From Leptidea sinapis (Eukaryota > Arthropoda > Insecta > Lepidoptera > Pieridae), in contig NC_066286.1 in the NCBI RefSeq assembly GCF_905404315.1, positions 875,501 through 939,500 on the forward strand: a DNA stretch of 64,000 nucleotides, given 5' to 3'. The translations under genes were made by a program, and so were the position numbers. Position 1 is the first letter of the stretch. Each line of letters begins with the position of its first letter. Shown here one piece after another: positions 33,203 through 43,952 of the stretch. Under the pieces are notes generated by a model. The model was not told the DNA's origin, ran no database searches, and was given only the letters and a program-made list of their open reading frames with translations.

Positions 33203-33500
33203 GTTGTCAAAGTCAAAGTTTTTATTTGCATAAACATGTGAGATTGAGGTTACATAAATATTATTGAGTACATGTTTGCCACATTTATGATGTGCAAATT
33301 TTATAAAATACATTTCTTACAATACAAAAAAAAATCATTAGTTACAATAATATAAGTATATATTGTACAAGTGAGGGCGTTTATCAGTGATACTACCCCC
33401 TTTTTTGGTATGTAACAAGTAGTAGTAGTCTCAAGGTGGTGGTGGTGGCATGCCGCAAGGATTATCCTTCTCTTCCATAAAAAGAAGTACTGCAAAAAAC
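33203..33500 (-). repeat. Possible LINE 3' end, (CTTTGA)n tail, minus strand
   Basis: Begins directly after the MITE with TCAAAGTCAAAGTTTTTATT, which on the minus strand is an A-rich end with a short tandem tail, as at 56829. No reverse-transcriptase motif is preserved. Confidence 0.35.
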
Positions 33501-34084
33501 TAGTCAGCCAACTTACGCCACTGATATACACAAGTGTGTATCACTTGTTTTGTCAAAAACAATTAATGTAGTAACTTCTATTATTCAAGTCTGAAATCCA
33601 TTAAAATTCTGTGTTAAGATTGAAAGCAAGCGTAAGTTTCGCAATCTGAATGCTATTAAAAATAATGAGGTCTAAGTTTACTGAGTCAAAGAACTGAACT
33701 GAATTAATTGTTCTTAGTAATATAAATTTCAAAATAATTATTTTTCAACACTTTTGTTACCATTAAAGTATCAAAACCTTTATCATTACCGTTATCTGCG
33801 ACTGTGTAGATTTTTGTGTGTTAGTTTAATTATGTTACTATTTAACAAACAAAAGTTCAAAAAAACTACATTTTCACCTCTGTTTCACTAATACAATATA
33901 TATTTATTTTTTATTTTTATTTTCTACGATGTTTAATGTTTACTACAAGTCATGTCTACATTTATATTATGTCTGTATAATACTTTTAAGTCAAAAAATA
34001 TATTTTTTCTTGTTTTTGTGACCTGCAGACTGATCTAATTACAATACAATTTTATTTCAGTATTGGTTGACGATTTATAACGCA
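33501..34084. other. No recognisable feature
   Basis: AT-rich; no repeat partner or open frame of interest. Confidence 0.25.
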
Positions 34085-34440
34085 AAGGAAAAGTGTAGGA
34101 CATAAAACATAACCTTGGACTACTCCAGTGTTCACAGGCTTCGGATTCAAGCAATAATCGTCAACGATGACCTGTGTTTTATGCCCAGCAAGGAAGCTTA
34201 TGATCTAGATGAACAAACTCTCGAAAACCACATACGATAGAAGTTTTGAATGAAAGAATTTGTCTTATACATAATCAAATGCTTTTGCAATATCCCAACC
34301 AACCACCAAGACATTCGAAAGCCATCTATATGTTAGTTATACCAGAAGATCACAGAATGACTAGACTAATACTGTTCATGATTTAAGAGTATAGGGAGGT
34401 TACAAGTACGGAATTCTCATTAGCCGGATCTAAGCTGTCT
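34085..34440 (-). pseudogene. Decayed APE-LINE reverse-transcriptase fragment
   Basis: The minus strand retains blocks homologous to copies A and B: GATATTGCAAAAGCATTTGA (the D-I-A-K-A-F palm block) and GTGAACACTGGAGTAGTCCA (the N-A-G-V-P-Q block). Many stops and substitutions make it one of the oldest copies here. Both ends fade gradually. Confidence 0.7.
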
Positions 34441-35216
34441 TCAACCGGATTAACAATCATGTCCTATTCTCATTATGTAAACAGTATGTTTGATAAATAA
34501 ATGTTTTTATTCTTGTCATGACTAATTTAAATTAAGGAAAACAAATTTGACATGGATATTACTTCTTTTAAGAATTTTATATAAATTTTGTCTCGCTTGG
34601 ATACTTATTGTTTAGGTTTAATTTTGTATAAAATTAAATTATATGCTTACTACATATTATAATATTTGCATCGTAGGTAGAATAAGAAATTTGAACCTAA
34701 AAAAGACCGATTGTAAAATTGACCTTATACAGATGCAAATAAAGATTGTTATTACGTATTATAAGCCACAAAAATGATTACAGAATTTTTCCTTTACTTT
34801 TTCTGTGTTACCTTGCTCCTTGGTAACCTTGTCAAACCTGTACGTTTTGATTTACTTGCATAGTATTAGAATATATATCTTTTGTTAAATCTAACTTATT
34901 ATTTCCTGAAAAAATGGGGTTTTCAAGAAGAAATGAACGCATCAGAGCATTTTTCTTAATTAGGTAGAAGTCATCCCTCAAGAAGTCATAAGCATTATTA
35001 ATTCTGCTTCCGTTTCATCTCAATACAGATACGTCAAAAAGGAATAAATTTCATTCGTATTATTTATTTGAGAATGTAAAATGGAAGAATTAATGACCAT
35101 TTTAAAGGAGATCTTCGCTGAGTCCGGAAATCCTTTTCCGGATATTACAGTTCATGTTACACAGAATACGCTGGAGTAAATAATAATATTAGAAAATATA
35201 AAATGGTACATACTAG
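34441..35216. other. No recognisable feature
   Basis: AT-rich, without repeat partner in the window. Confidence 0.25.
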
Positions 35217-35763
35217 TGGTGCAAAAAAACCGACTTGTGGGTTTTTTTTTAGTCTCGAGTGAAAAAATGATTGTTTTTGATGTTTTAAGAGCTCACTCTA
35301 AAGGACACCATAAAAAAAAATTTAAGAGGTCGCTCCAAATTAATTTAAAAATCGTCCAAAATCTAATATTTTTTTCTTTTTAATTTTTTTTTCTCATTAC
35401 GTCCTAATTTTATAGACCAAAAAAAAATAATTTCCTGAAAGTTTAAATTCAAAATTTAAATTTTGAAAGTCATGTCAGGAGTTAAAAAATGTTAATACAA
35501 TTAAATAGTCACTCATAAATTTAAAAAAAAATTATGTGCGACCTTTGAAATTCATATTTCGAACTGAAAACTTTCATGAAAACCTTTTTTGTGTTTATAA
35601 AATTATGACGTAACGCAAAAAAAAAATCGTTTTTTAACGATTTTTGAAATTTAATAACCTCTTAATTTTTTTTAAGCTATCCTTTGTAGGGAGCTCTTAA
35701 AACATCAAAAACTAACATTTTTTCACTCGAGACTCAAAAAAAATAGACGTTTTTTTTGCGCCA
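35217..35763. mobile_element. Foldback element, 547 bp
   Basis: The two halves are inverted repeats of each other almost to the centre. TGGTGCAAAAAAACCGACTT at the left edge faces AGTCTCGAGTGAAAAAATG and TTTTTGATGTTTTAAGAGCT, which recur complemented near 35690-35735, and GCGCCA ends the right edge. Arms are about 75-80% alike by eye. No open frame, and the flanks (TACATAC-type) do not give a clear duplication. Confidence 0.7.
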
Positions 35764-35789
35764 TACATACATACATATATAATATTTAT

Positions 35790-35935
35790 TCAAACAAAAC
35801 AAATCTTATAATTATATTTATAATACTATGTTTACTCGTACATTATATTCAAACTATCGTTACGGGAAAGTGTTCCAAGAACACTGGCAGCGATGTAATT
35901 AATTTGTGCCCAACTTTGGAGGATGGAGAATTTGA
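35790..35935 (-). repeat. 3' end of the nuclease-ORF retroelement, short copy
   Basis: Minus strand matches the last 100-130 bases of the unit at 23707: CAAACAAAACAAATCTTATA at its end and the TGTTCTTGGAACACTTTCCC region. It is truncated 5' at about 35935. Confidence 0.55.
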
Positions 35936-36260
35936 ACCTGCACTTCATTTGCTCTGAACTTACAGTTGCAGCTGTGAAGCTAATCTGTGCGCTGACGAAC
36001 ATTTATCATAAATCTTGATTTGCTTGTTTCACTCTCCAGATGTAGATCCATGATATATCTTTATATTATATTAACATTTCGTGTCACGTTGTTTGTCCGC
36101 GATGAACTTCTAAGCTAGTGAACGGATTCTAATAAAATGTTACACACTGTCTGTAATTTGATCCAACTTAAAAGATAGATTTATTTTTAATTCTATTCGA
36201 TACCCTTCATTATTTTTAATTTCTGTATGAATAATTCTATGAGATCAACTTAGATTACGG

Positions 36261-36459
36261 ATTGGTCTCCGCTGCGCTCCAACTAGATACCGCACTACCA
36301 AAGAACAACAGCTTTTTTATTAAGGCATCTTAGATGCATATAAGATGCTTGTGTGCGTGGCATCTTGACACTCAATGACATCTTTCAAATTTTGTAACAT
36401 ACGCTTAGTGTTATTTTACATTGAATTTAATAAAATACAAAATACTTACTGATGATATG
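36261..36459 (-). mobile_element. THAP-exon TIR element, copy 2, truncated
   Basis: Starts ATTGGTCTCCGCTGCGCTCC and follows copy 1 closely as far as the splice-donor region (ACTTACTGATGATATG). The THAP exon and the second TIR are missing. Confidence 0.65.
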
Positions 36460-37551
36460 TTAATTTTTTAAAAATCTAATCCAAAAATAAATTATAAATA
36501 AAGTAAGTAAAGTAGTAAATTTAAAATTTAATCCAAAAGTAAATACAATATTTGATAAGGAAAATGTTTCACATACCCTACACGGTCTACTGGTGCTACG
36601 TGACTTTACTGCTAAGGATCTAGAACCGTCTATTGATAAGGTCCATATCGTATAAACTAATAAAATCGCAGATTATTCGCTTATCTGCTGAATAGCGCGA
36701 TGAATACAGATTGTTTAATTATGCTATGTAGAAGATAGTCTTCGTGTGGGATTAACAAATGAATATCTTATATACTTTGAAAATAACATAACGTACTAAC
36801 AACACTTAAGAAAAAAAGTTTTTGAGTTTGTAGAGAATAATTTTTGGATTTAATGAACCTATTTTATTTCACAAAATAACATAATAATAATAACACAGCA
36901 TAATAAACGAAAGAAATAAAACGAATGCTTTATTTCTTTATAAAAATTTCAATATAATGTGATAAAAAATATTGGTCAGGGGTATGGGGCTCGAACCTAC
37001 ACTAACTTGAAAAAATGGTTAAAATTAAAGATACAACTTCACTCCTACTACAAACGGCCATGGAGTATTTATTTATTGGAAAACAAACAGCTTAAGTTAT
37101 ATACACATTGTAACACATAATTTATATTACGCAAGCCAATAAAGTTTCCACTTAAATATAAACAAAGTAGGAGTGAATATAATAGAAAATATAACGATTT
37201 GATATACAATTAAACATAAGGCGAAAAAAGTACACAAAAATACAAATGAAACAAAATTGCGGCCGATTATAATGCGACATGCGATAAACGGACAAAAAAG
37301 GCGATGTAATAAAACTTTCACTTTAAAAACAGGAAAAATAAATGATTATTCATAAAAAAAATCTCAAAAGTGTAAAGAGTGCAGTAGATGTATCAATCCG
37401 CATATAGAAACTGTTACTATGCAACATAAATCAAAGTGAAGTTAGTTTAGTTGTAAAGTGTTATGGCTTTAACGTATTATGGCGGAATGATTATTGATCT
37501 TTAAAAAAAAAACGCTGTTTTCAAAAATTTACATATTTACGTAGATTAAGG
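36460..37551. other. No recognisable feature
   Basis: AT-rich, with a GGGGCTCGAACC string at 36986 that resembles a B box but lacks the rest of a tRNA. Confidence 0.25.
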
Positions 37552-37953
37552 ATTGGTCTCCGCTGCGCTCCAACTATATATCGCAGACGTAATCGCAAAG
37601 TGCGGCAACTAATACTACGATTAAATGGGCGTACTCGAGCCAGTCTCGAACAATGTGTGACGTTGACGTGCCACATGTTTTGTTAAACTTTGCTAATAGT
37701 TGAAATTAAAATGCCGGGTTGTGTAGTAAAACTTTGTAAAAATAATACTACAAAATATAAGACTGGGCTCACACATCATCAGTAAGTATTTTGTATTTTA
37801 TTAATTTCAATGTAAAATAATACGAAGCGTATGTTACAAAATTTGAATTTGAGTGTCAAGATACCACGCAGACAAGCAACATATATTTGTTGTAATAAAA
37901 AGCTATTGTTCTTGAGTAGTGCGGTATGTAATTGGAGCGCAGCGGAGACCAAT
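37552..37953 (+). mobile_element. THAP-exon TIR element, copy 3 (402 bp), best preserved
   Basis: TIRs are ATTGGTCTCCGCTGCGCTCC on the left and its complement ending at 37953. In this copy the exon is on the plus strand with an intact ATG. Left and right 8-bp flanks differ, so no duplication is visible. The right half after the exon matches copies 1 and 2. Confidence 0.75.
37711..37781 (+). CDS. THAP-domain first exon (N-terminal 23 residues)
   Basis: Reads MPGCVVKLCKNNTTKYKTGL then THH, followed at 37782 by GTAAGT, a good splice donor. THAP zinc fingers start with Met, a few residues, then Cys-X4-Cys and later reach a (S/T)-F/Y-H motif. Here Cys4 and Cys9 and the THH (SYH in copy 1) fit. 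The remaining Cys and His of the finger, and the transposase, would be in later exons, which are absent. The exon is therefore a coding relic inside a nonautonomous element. THAP domains bind TIR-proximal DNA in P-element transposases and have been domesticated in animal proteins. Assignment to the P superfamily is an inference. Confidence 0.6.
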
Positions 37954-38264
37954 TCAGGCATATTCAAACAACATGCCAGCTCTTAGTAAAAAAATGTACC
38001 TGAAACATAGAAAGTTAATAAATAAGTATTACGTTTTCGATTTAATTAAGCCATCGCTTCCGGCTTATTTGAATAATTAACCAAAGAACCAATTAATATC
38101 GTAAATCTGTTAATAATTGCCTCCGGCGGTCGGTTTTAAAGTTAATGAACCGTTACATTAATGCTGTCTGCCTTATACAGAATATACTGCGTCTACTTAA
38201 GGCTTAGCGTGAATTATTAATATTAGCTATTATTTTAAATACGGCTTAACTAAATAGCACGTTT

Positions 38265-38407
38265 TTTTCCCGCCTGGCTTCGCTATAAAAGCCTTTAGAG
38301 CTAAAGGAGGTTTTTAGTCGGTAGGGTGTATTTACACCCGAGCACGACATATGGGCCACGTTTCGGGATCTTCAATACGTAAATGTATTTTCCCCTCTCC
38401 AAAAAAA
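38265..38407 (+). mobile_element. Jockey-type LINE, very short 5'-truncated copy with 9-bp duplication
   Basis: The plus strand carries the end of the 3' UTR of the element at 25430-31156 (AGCGAAGCCAGG region inverted, AACCTCCTTTAGC region, TACACCC and ATACGTAAATGTATTTTCCC) and ends in polyA. AGCACGTTT is at 38256-38264 and again at 38408-38416. Confidence 0.7.
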
Positions 38408-38599
38408 AGCACGTTTAAGGTACGGTAGTATACATTAATTATATACAGTGTAGTAAATTCATTTTAAACATGTATGGCGTCATGAAAAAATCAAAAATAA
38501 AAATACATAATTCACCTAAATAAACCAATTAACATCATTTCCGAACAACCTGTAAGATATCTAGAAGCCGCGAGCTAGCGTAGGCACTGACACCTACTT

Positions 38600-38680
38600 C
38601 ACGCTGCGCCGTAGTCATAAATACTCGTAGGTTACACACCTACGAGTATTTATAGTACGCTACACGCGCCCACGTAGGGA
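38600..38680. repeat. Hairpin, 16-bp perfect stem
   Basis: ATAAATACTCGTAGGT (38617-38632) and its exact complement (38638-38653) flank a 5-base loop. Weaker complementarity extends outward through GC-rich sequence. It may be the core of a small foldback element. Confidence 0.65.
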
Positions 38681-39159
38681 TGATTCAAAGGTTTTCTAAA
38701 TGGTATAATTTCTTTGTTTGAAACTTTCAAAATTTCAATCGTTTACTTGCATTTTTTGAAATATTTTTTTGTTATTACGGTTGAGTAGCTCTACGTTTGT
38801 GATGTATGATAGATTCATGCTGTGATATCGCCGCTCTTAGAGAGTTGTTCGTGAAATTGTGACTATTTTGCTAAACGCGTCAAAATATTTGTATTATTTT
38901 AACAATAGTGGAAACGTTATAATAATATTGATATGATCTTATGATTTCTTTCAGAAAATTAATTTTAATTTATAAAAAAAAATCACAAAATAATATTAGT
39001 CGAAACTGAAACATTTTATCTTTGAAACTTTTACTTTTTCTTATATTAGGGACCGTTTATTATATATACGTTAGACATTTAGTGGGCGAGACGGAAAAAA
39101 TACGCAAATTGCTTTTTAAATCAAAATAATGAATCCATCACAAAGAAATAGACTAATTT
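38681..39159. other. No recognisable feature
   Basis: AT-rich single-copy-looking sequence. Confidence 0.25.
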
Positions 39160-39357
39160 ATTTAAACAAAATAAATCTTATAACTATATTCACTATGATT
39201 ACATAAAATTAAAACTATCATTACGAGAAAGCATACCAAGGATACTGGCAGCATTTCCACGTTGAATAGCAAGGCTGATCCTTTGAACGAGATAGCTGCC
39301 AGCGCTTGGGTACCAGTAGCGCTGTTGAGGCGCGAAGATAGTTTTCCGCGCCTCTAA
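39160..39357 (-). pseudogene. 3' end of the nuclease-ORF retroelement with C-terminal codons
   Basis: Minus strand reads QRISLAIQRGNAAS and LSRNDSFNFM, matching the end of the 23734-24333 frame, after a partial Ser-Gly-rich block. Its 5' truncation at about 39357 differs from the other copies. The 3' UTR matches the copy at 23707. Confidence 0.65.
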
Positions 39358-40293
39358 ATAAATGAAATTAAAAATACACATTTGGAAATATCTCAAGTGA
39401 AATTAGGAATAGGGAGAGGGTGTCAAACAAATCTTGCGACGTCTCCCCAAGGAGTTATGGAGGGTCAAAGAATCGACAAACGTAATTAATAGATGTACCC
39501 TTACATGTTCATTGGAGGGTGATGTGCAAGACTCTTTAGAATTTACAATTATATTGATATCTTAGATAACTAATATATCGAGATAGAGTCTCTTGCTGTT
39601 AGACAACTGATAAAATCAGGCCAGGAATATTTGTTTCCTGTGCGTAACGAGCTACGTCTTACAGTCGCGTTTTGTATATATATATATATATATTTTGCTC
39701 AAAATAGAGGTTTATTCTAAAGTATATTTTTTTTGACGTTTTCACAGCTGTCATAGTCTATCTAGACGTATAAAATGATCTAAGATTGATATCAAGGATA
39801 GCATTAAGCGGTTTAATTTTTTGGTTGGGTTAAGTTTTTCTCTAATGTATCGTTCAATTCAATGTCATGGTTCTTGTTATTCCTTCAAACAAACAAACAA
39901 AACTATTTTATTTCGTAGGTAAATTGCATTACACTTGAAATATGTAATTTTTTCATACAGATCGTTCGGAAGGCAGATTTCCTTTAGAGAAGAATAAGCA
40001 AGTAACTCTAAAGTTGCTCTTTTCGAAACAGAATGGTATTACAGGTTCTTATTTTCAATTTAATTTGACAAATCATGTCAATTACAATATATGCAAAGTG
40101 ATGCGACAGCAAATACATAAACGTTAATTTCTAAATGCCTTACACGAGTAAGTCAAAAAAAATGTAAATTAATAAGTAAAAATATAGTTATAGTTATTGA
40201 GTACATACTTAAAGTACTATATACAGTAAATGCCTTCATCCACACATACCATAAATGAAATTAAGGGTATTATGCGAGCATTTTATTTTAAGA
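39358..40293. other. Flank with a (TA)n run
   Basis: TA dinucleotides fill 39675-39693; otherwise AT-rich without a recognised element. Confidence 0.4.
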
Positions 40294-40419
40294 CCAAGGG
40301 CCAGATGGGCAGACGAAATCGTAGCGTACGCGGGAGGAAGTTGGCTAGACAGAGCTAATGACAGAGAAGGATGGCATGCCTTGGGGGAGGTTTTTACCCT
40401 AACGGGGTCCATATATTAA
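40294..40419 (+). pseudogene. LINE ORF2 C-terminal tail (42 codons) with 3' UTR to about 40610
   Basis: The plus strand reads PRARWADEIVAYAGGSWLDR followed by ANDREGWHALGEVFT and LTGSIY before a TAA. The RPRxRWxDEI block and the conserved Trp residues are typical of the tail of RTE-like and related LINE proteins. It differs from the RTE family at 41636 and 53360. The 5' end is truncated just before it. The AT-rich region to about 40610 is probably its 3' UTR. Confidence 0.55.
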
Positions 40420-40616
40420 ATAATTAGGTAGATGATAATTAAAACAAATAATAATTAAACTAATTACAAAATAGAGTTCATAACTAGAAGTGTAATAACT
40501 TAAACTAAGTGTAATAAATATATTTGTACATAATAGGTTAATAAGTTACCAATTGTCATAGTTTAATATATACTATGCATGGAATTAAATATAGCTTTAT
40601 TATTATATAAAAAATA

Positions 40617-40915
40617 CTAGCTGACCCAGCAAACGTTGTATTGCCGATATTAAAATCGCGATACAAAAGTAACTGTTGATCGTAGATGGTTGAAAATTTG
40701 AAGTTGTATGTATTTTTTAATGCTGACTCATAATCAAATTTAAAAAAGTTTCGTGTGGACCACCCTCAACATTTAGGGGGATGAAAAATAGATGTTGTCC
40801 GATTCTCAGACCTACCCAATATACACTCAAAATTTCATGAGAATCGGTCAAGCCGTTTCGGAGGGGTTCATAGTTTAACACCATGACACGAGAATTTTAT
40901 ATATTAGATATATAA
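40617..40915 (+). repeat. Dispersed repeat starting CTAGCTGACCC, copy 3
   Basis: Begins ACTAGCTGACCCAGCAAACG, contains GAATCGGTCAAGCCGTTTCG, and ends with a TATATTAGATAT motif. Confidence 0.6.
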
Positions 40916-41419
40916 TACATTTAATTTTAAAAAATGAACAATATAAAAGAAATTAGAAAAATAGGAGAGGATCATCCAGCCACCACAAGCAGCGCCCTTC
41001 CTCGACCATATTTTAGGGAAGGAAAAGACCCGCCCCACGACGCCGCCACAAGCAGTGGCATTAAGCGAGCATGACGATGCCTGTCACGAGAAAACCTACT
41101 AAAAAACACTTCACTACCGGAATGTTGATTTGTGAGTTCCACTCGCTCATATCGACTTTTTTTTCTTTATAAAAGGTTGATTGAATATCCCCAGTAAACA
41201 TGAGTCGTGGGGTAACAACTTTTAGCCGGGGTATCTTTATAGGGGTCCGGATATCCGTTTGACCGGTCGTAATGGCATCCTCGTGCTCGATGCTTCAATC
41301 AGACGCGACTTGAAAGGAAACAGGAAATAATTTGAGATACTCTTGCTTTTTACGTTTGGGTGTTTGACATTTTACATTTCATTTCGCATTCAAAACTTGG
41401 TACAGATTATAAAGCGCTT
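40916..41419. other. Unassigned, locally GC-richer stretch
   Basis: Around 40975-41065 the sequence is GC-rich and contains CCACAAGCAGC, which recurs near 63165. The shared bit is too short to define an element. Confidence 0.3.
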
Positions 41420-42082
41420 TTTTATGGAATTCCACGTTTCATGTCCGTCCCCCTTTTGGAAGACAAACGAATGTACCTGATATTAAGTGATCGCCGCCAC
41501 ACATATTCTCTTGCTACACCAGGGAAATCACATGAGCGTTGCCGCCTTTTAAGAATGATGTACACGCTTTTTTTAAAGTACCAATGTCGTACCGTCCCAG
41601 AAACACCGAACAAGGAAGCTGTTTCCACAGCTTTGGAATCATCATCATTTCAGCCGGAAGACGTCCACTGCTGGACAAAGGCCTCCCCCAAAAATCGCCA
41701 CGATTGGTCCTGCGCTGCCCTCATCCAACCTATTCTGGGGATCTTGACCAGATCGTCGGTCCGTCTTGAAGGGCCTACCAACACTACGTCTTCCGGTACG
41801 TGGTCTCCGTGGTGGACCTTACTGCCCCAACGGGCATCTGTCCGTCGAGCTATGTACCCTGCCCACTACCACTTCAGTTTTGCAATAATTTGGACTATGT
41901 CGGTAACTTCAGTTCTCTTCTGATCTTCCTCATTCGATCGCGCAGGGAAACTCCGAGCATAGACGCCTCGAATGCCCTCTGAGCGACAATGAGCTTTGTA
42001 GTAGCGTGGAAGAAAGCTCCTTGACAACCGCACTGTGGAGGAACGCCACACATCTATATGGTGGGGATGATATCCTAACTCT
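41420..42082 (-). mobile_element. APE-type LINE copy G, 3' fragment, split by an RTE insertion
   Basis: Pieces 41420-41635 and 41992-42082 (minus strand) are the 3' UTR and the end of the ORF of the A/B/D family, with many changes. AGCTTTG occurs at both edges of the insertion at 41636-41991, and the LINE reading resumes correctly behind it. Confidence 0.75.
41636..41991 (-). pseudogene. RTE-type LINE 3' end inserted in copy G
   Basis: The minus strand encodes the C-terminal end of an RTE protein: an RRAFEASMLGVSLRDRI-like stretch, then KVTDIVQIIAKLKW, RWAGYIARRTDA-like and DRSWRFLGEAF-like parts, then a 3' end of GGCTGAAATGATGATGATTC. It is flanked by the 7-bp duplication AGCTTTG (41629-41635 and 41992-41998). 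5' truncation to 356 bp is typical. The frame contains indels. Confidence 0.75.
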
Positions 42083-42540
42083 GTTGCCATTGTTGATTGC
42101 TTAACTGACAACAGAGAATGACAAAGTTCTCAGATTGGGATTATATTATCTAATTCCTCTGCCAATTTACTAATGCTAATTATTAAATTGGCAGAGTAAT
42201 CCTTTGTAGATATGCCAATTGTTATAGATACGGCTGTACGCATCCATGTCTTGAATTGTCGAAGCCTTGCAAAAGCGATAATCACACCTGTTATTGAAAA
42301 CCTCAAATTGTACACTTGATACTTTTTGACACTGAAGCGTTATGAAGGTTAAGTTGAAAAGGGTGAAAATCTTATAATTGCCAAGAAAATTATTATGACA
42401 ATTTTATTGAAAACAGTTATAGAAAAAAAAAATTGCACAGCTATTGAGCGCTATTCAGATTATTTTAAATTTAAACGTTTCAAACTCATTCACAAAATTG
42501 CCTTTTGAAAAAGATACCATTTTAGATGCCATTTTTTCTA
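42083..42540. other. No recognisable feature
   Basis: AT-rich; a local inverted pair around CTCTGCCAATTTACTAATG and TTAAATTGGCAGAG (42159-42195) forms a small hairpin. Confidence 0.4.
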
Positions 42541-42918
42541 TATTTTTATTACATCGAGCCATATGCTTTTACAACAAGAACCCAGAAAATGTTCAAAGCA
42601 AAAGTATTACGTTATTCAAAAGAATTGTTAAAAAACGTTTGTGTGGTAAAGGTCACTATAACATAAATGACTTTCTCAATGATACCACAGATGGAGTATA
42701 CATATACAGATACCACCCTCAGGCTATTAAATAATAAGTTTAATTGTACAATATTACTATGTAAACATATTTATTTGATGAAAAAAAAAAGCCCGCTGAG
42801 TTTGTTGCGCCCATTCTTCTCAGGTCTGAGGCATTCATTTTGGAATGGGTGGTAGTTTTTGACTTTCAATAAGTGATGTCACATCCTATTTTGAATAAAA
42901 ATATTTGAATTTGAATTG
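42541..42918 (+). pseudogene. GAATTT-tail LINE 3' end
   Basis: Encodes ICFYNKNPENVQSKS and FKRIVKKRLCGKGHY, the end of the ORF of the 4601 family, then the 3' UTR with GCCCGCTGAGTTTGTTGCGC and the tail ATTTGAATTTGAATTG. Confidence 0.8.
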
Positions 42919-43335
42919 ATACTCGACCAATTAAATTACTCAAATATTACTCCGTCACCTACTATGTCAATTATACTTCATCCTTCATCTATCTGTCAAA
43001 TACAACCTTCATAATATACTAACTATACTTCTTGCAAATGAAACAACATTGTAATTCTTTTAAGACAACCAAATATTATAAATCTTTGAGAAGATATCCA
43101 AATATTTCTTCTGTTCACATTAAACTTTACAAGAAACGCCTTTACGCTTTCCTTACATTAATTTAAATGTTGCTTTAAATTTTAAAGTTCATACTGTCAC
43201 TAAGCCATCACAACAGATTTTAATGAGATTTCAACTTGCACAAAAGCAACGTTAAGTTTTAATAGAAAACTACGTTGACAGCCTCAAAATTCCACCACTA
43301 AAGTTGTTCTATATGTATCAGGTTTACCAGTGGAA
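42919..43335. other. No recognisable feature
   Basis: AT-rich, no motif. Confidence 0.25.
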
Positions 43336-43642
43336 GGCTCCTTTGCATAGGATGCCGGCTAGATAATGGGTACCTCAACCGCACCTATTTCTGCTGTGAA
43401 ACAGCAATGTGTAAACATTTTTTTGTTTTGGTCTGAAGGGCGCCGTAGCTTGTGAAATTACTGGGCAAATGAGACTTAACATCTTATGGCTCAAGATGAC
43501 GAGCGCAATTGTAGTGCCACTCAGAATTTTTGGGTTTGCAAGTATCCTGAACGGCACTGCCTTGTCACGGGCAGGGCGCATTGTATCAATTACCATCAGC
43601 TGAACGTCCTGCTCGTCTCATTCATTCATGTCATAAAAAAAA
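43336..43642 (+). repeat. SINE-like repeat R, complete copy
   Basis: GGCTCCTTTGCATAGGATGC at the start, GTCTGAAGGGCGCCGTAGCT in the middle, and GTCATAAAAAAAA at the end. Confidence 0.7.
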
Positions 43643-43803
43643 TTATTAAGTTTTCAAATTACCGTTGAAACCGTGGACCACTGCCTGATCTGAAACACCG
43701 TACCGATCACCGGTTAATACCACTAGTCGATATTCAACATCTCTCATAACCATTTCAACCTGAATCAGGTTAATGTCTGGTATTCCACAAGCAATTATGT
43801 AGC

Positions 43804-43952
43804 AGGCTCCTTTGCACAGGATCCCGGCTTGATCATGGTACCACAACGCCGATTATTTAGTACCGTGAAGCAGTAATGTGTAAGCATTAGTGTGTATTCA
43901 GTCAGATTAGGTTGACGTCCTGCTCGTCTTGTCTCTCCTTGTCATAAAAAAA
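43804..43952 (+). repeat. SINE-like repeat R, internally deleted copy
   Basis: It has the standard start (GGCTCCTTTGCACAGGATCC) and end (TGTCATAAAAAAA) but lacks about 160 central bases. It lies 160 bp behind another copy. Confidence 0.65.

Noticed and set aside
36975..37010. GGGGCTCGAACC resembling a B box on the minus strand
   Set aside because: No A box or paired arms at the right distance, so no tRNA or SINE call.
39675..39693. (TA)n run as a regulatory or origin feature
   Set aside because: Simple microsatellite; nothing around it supports a function.
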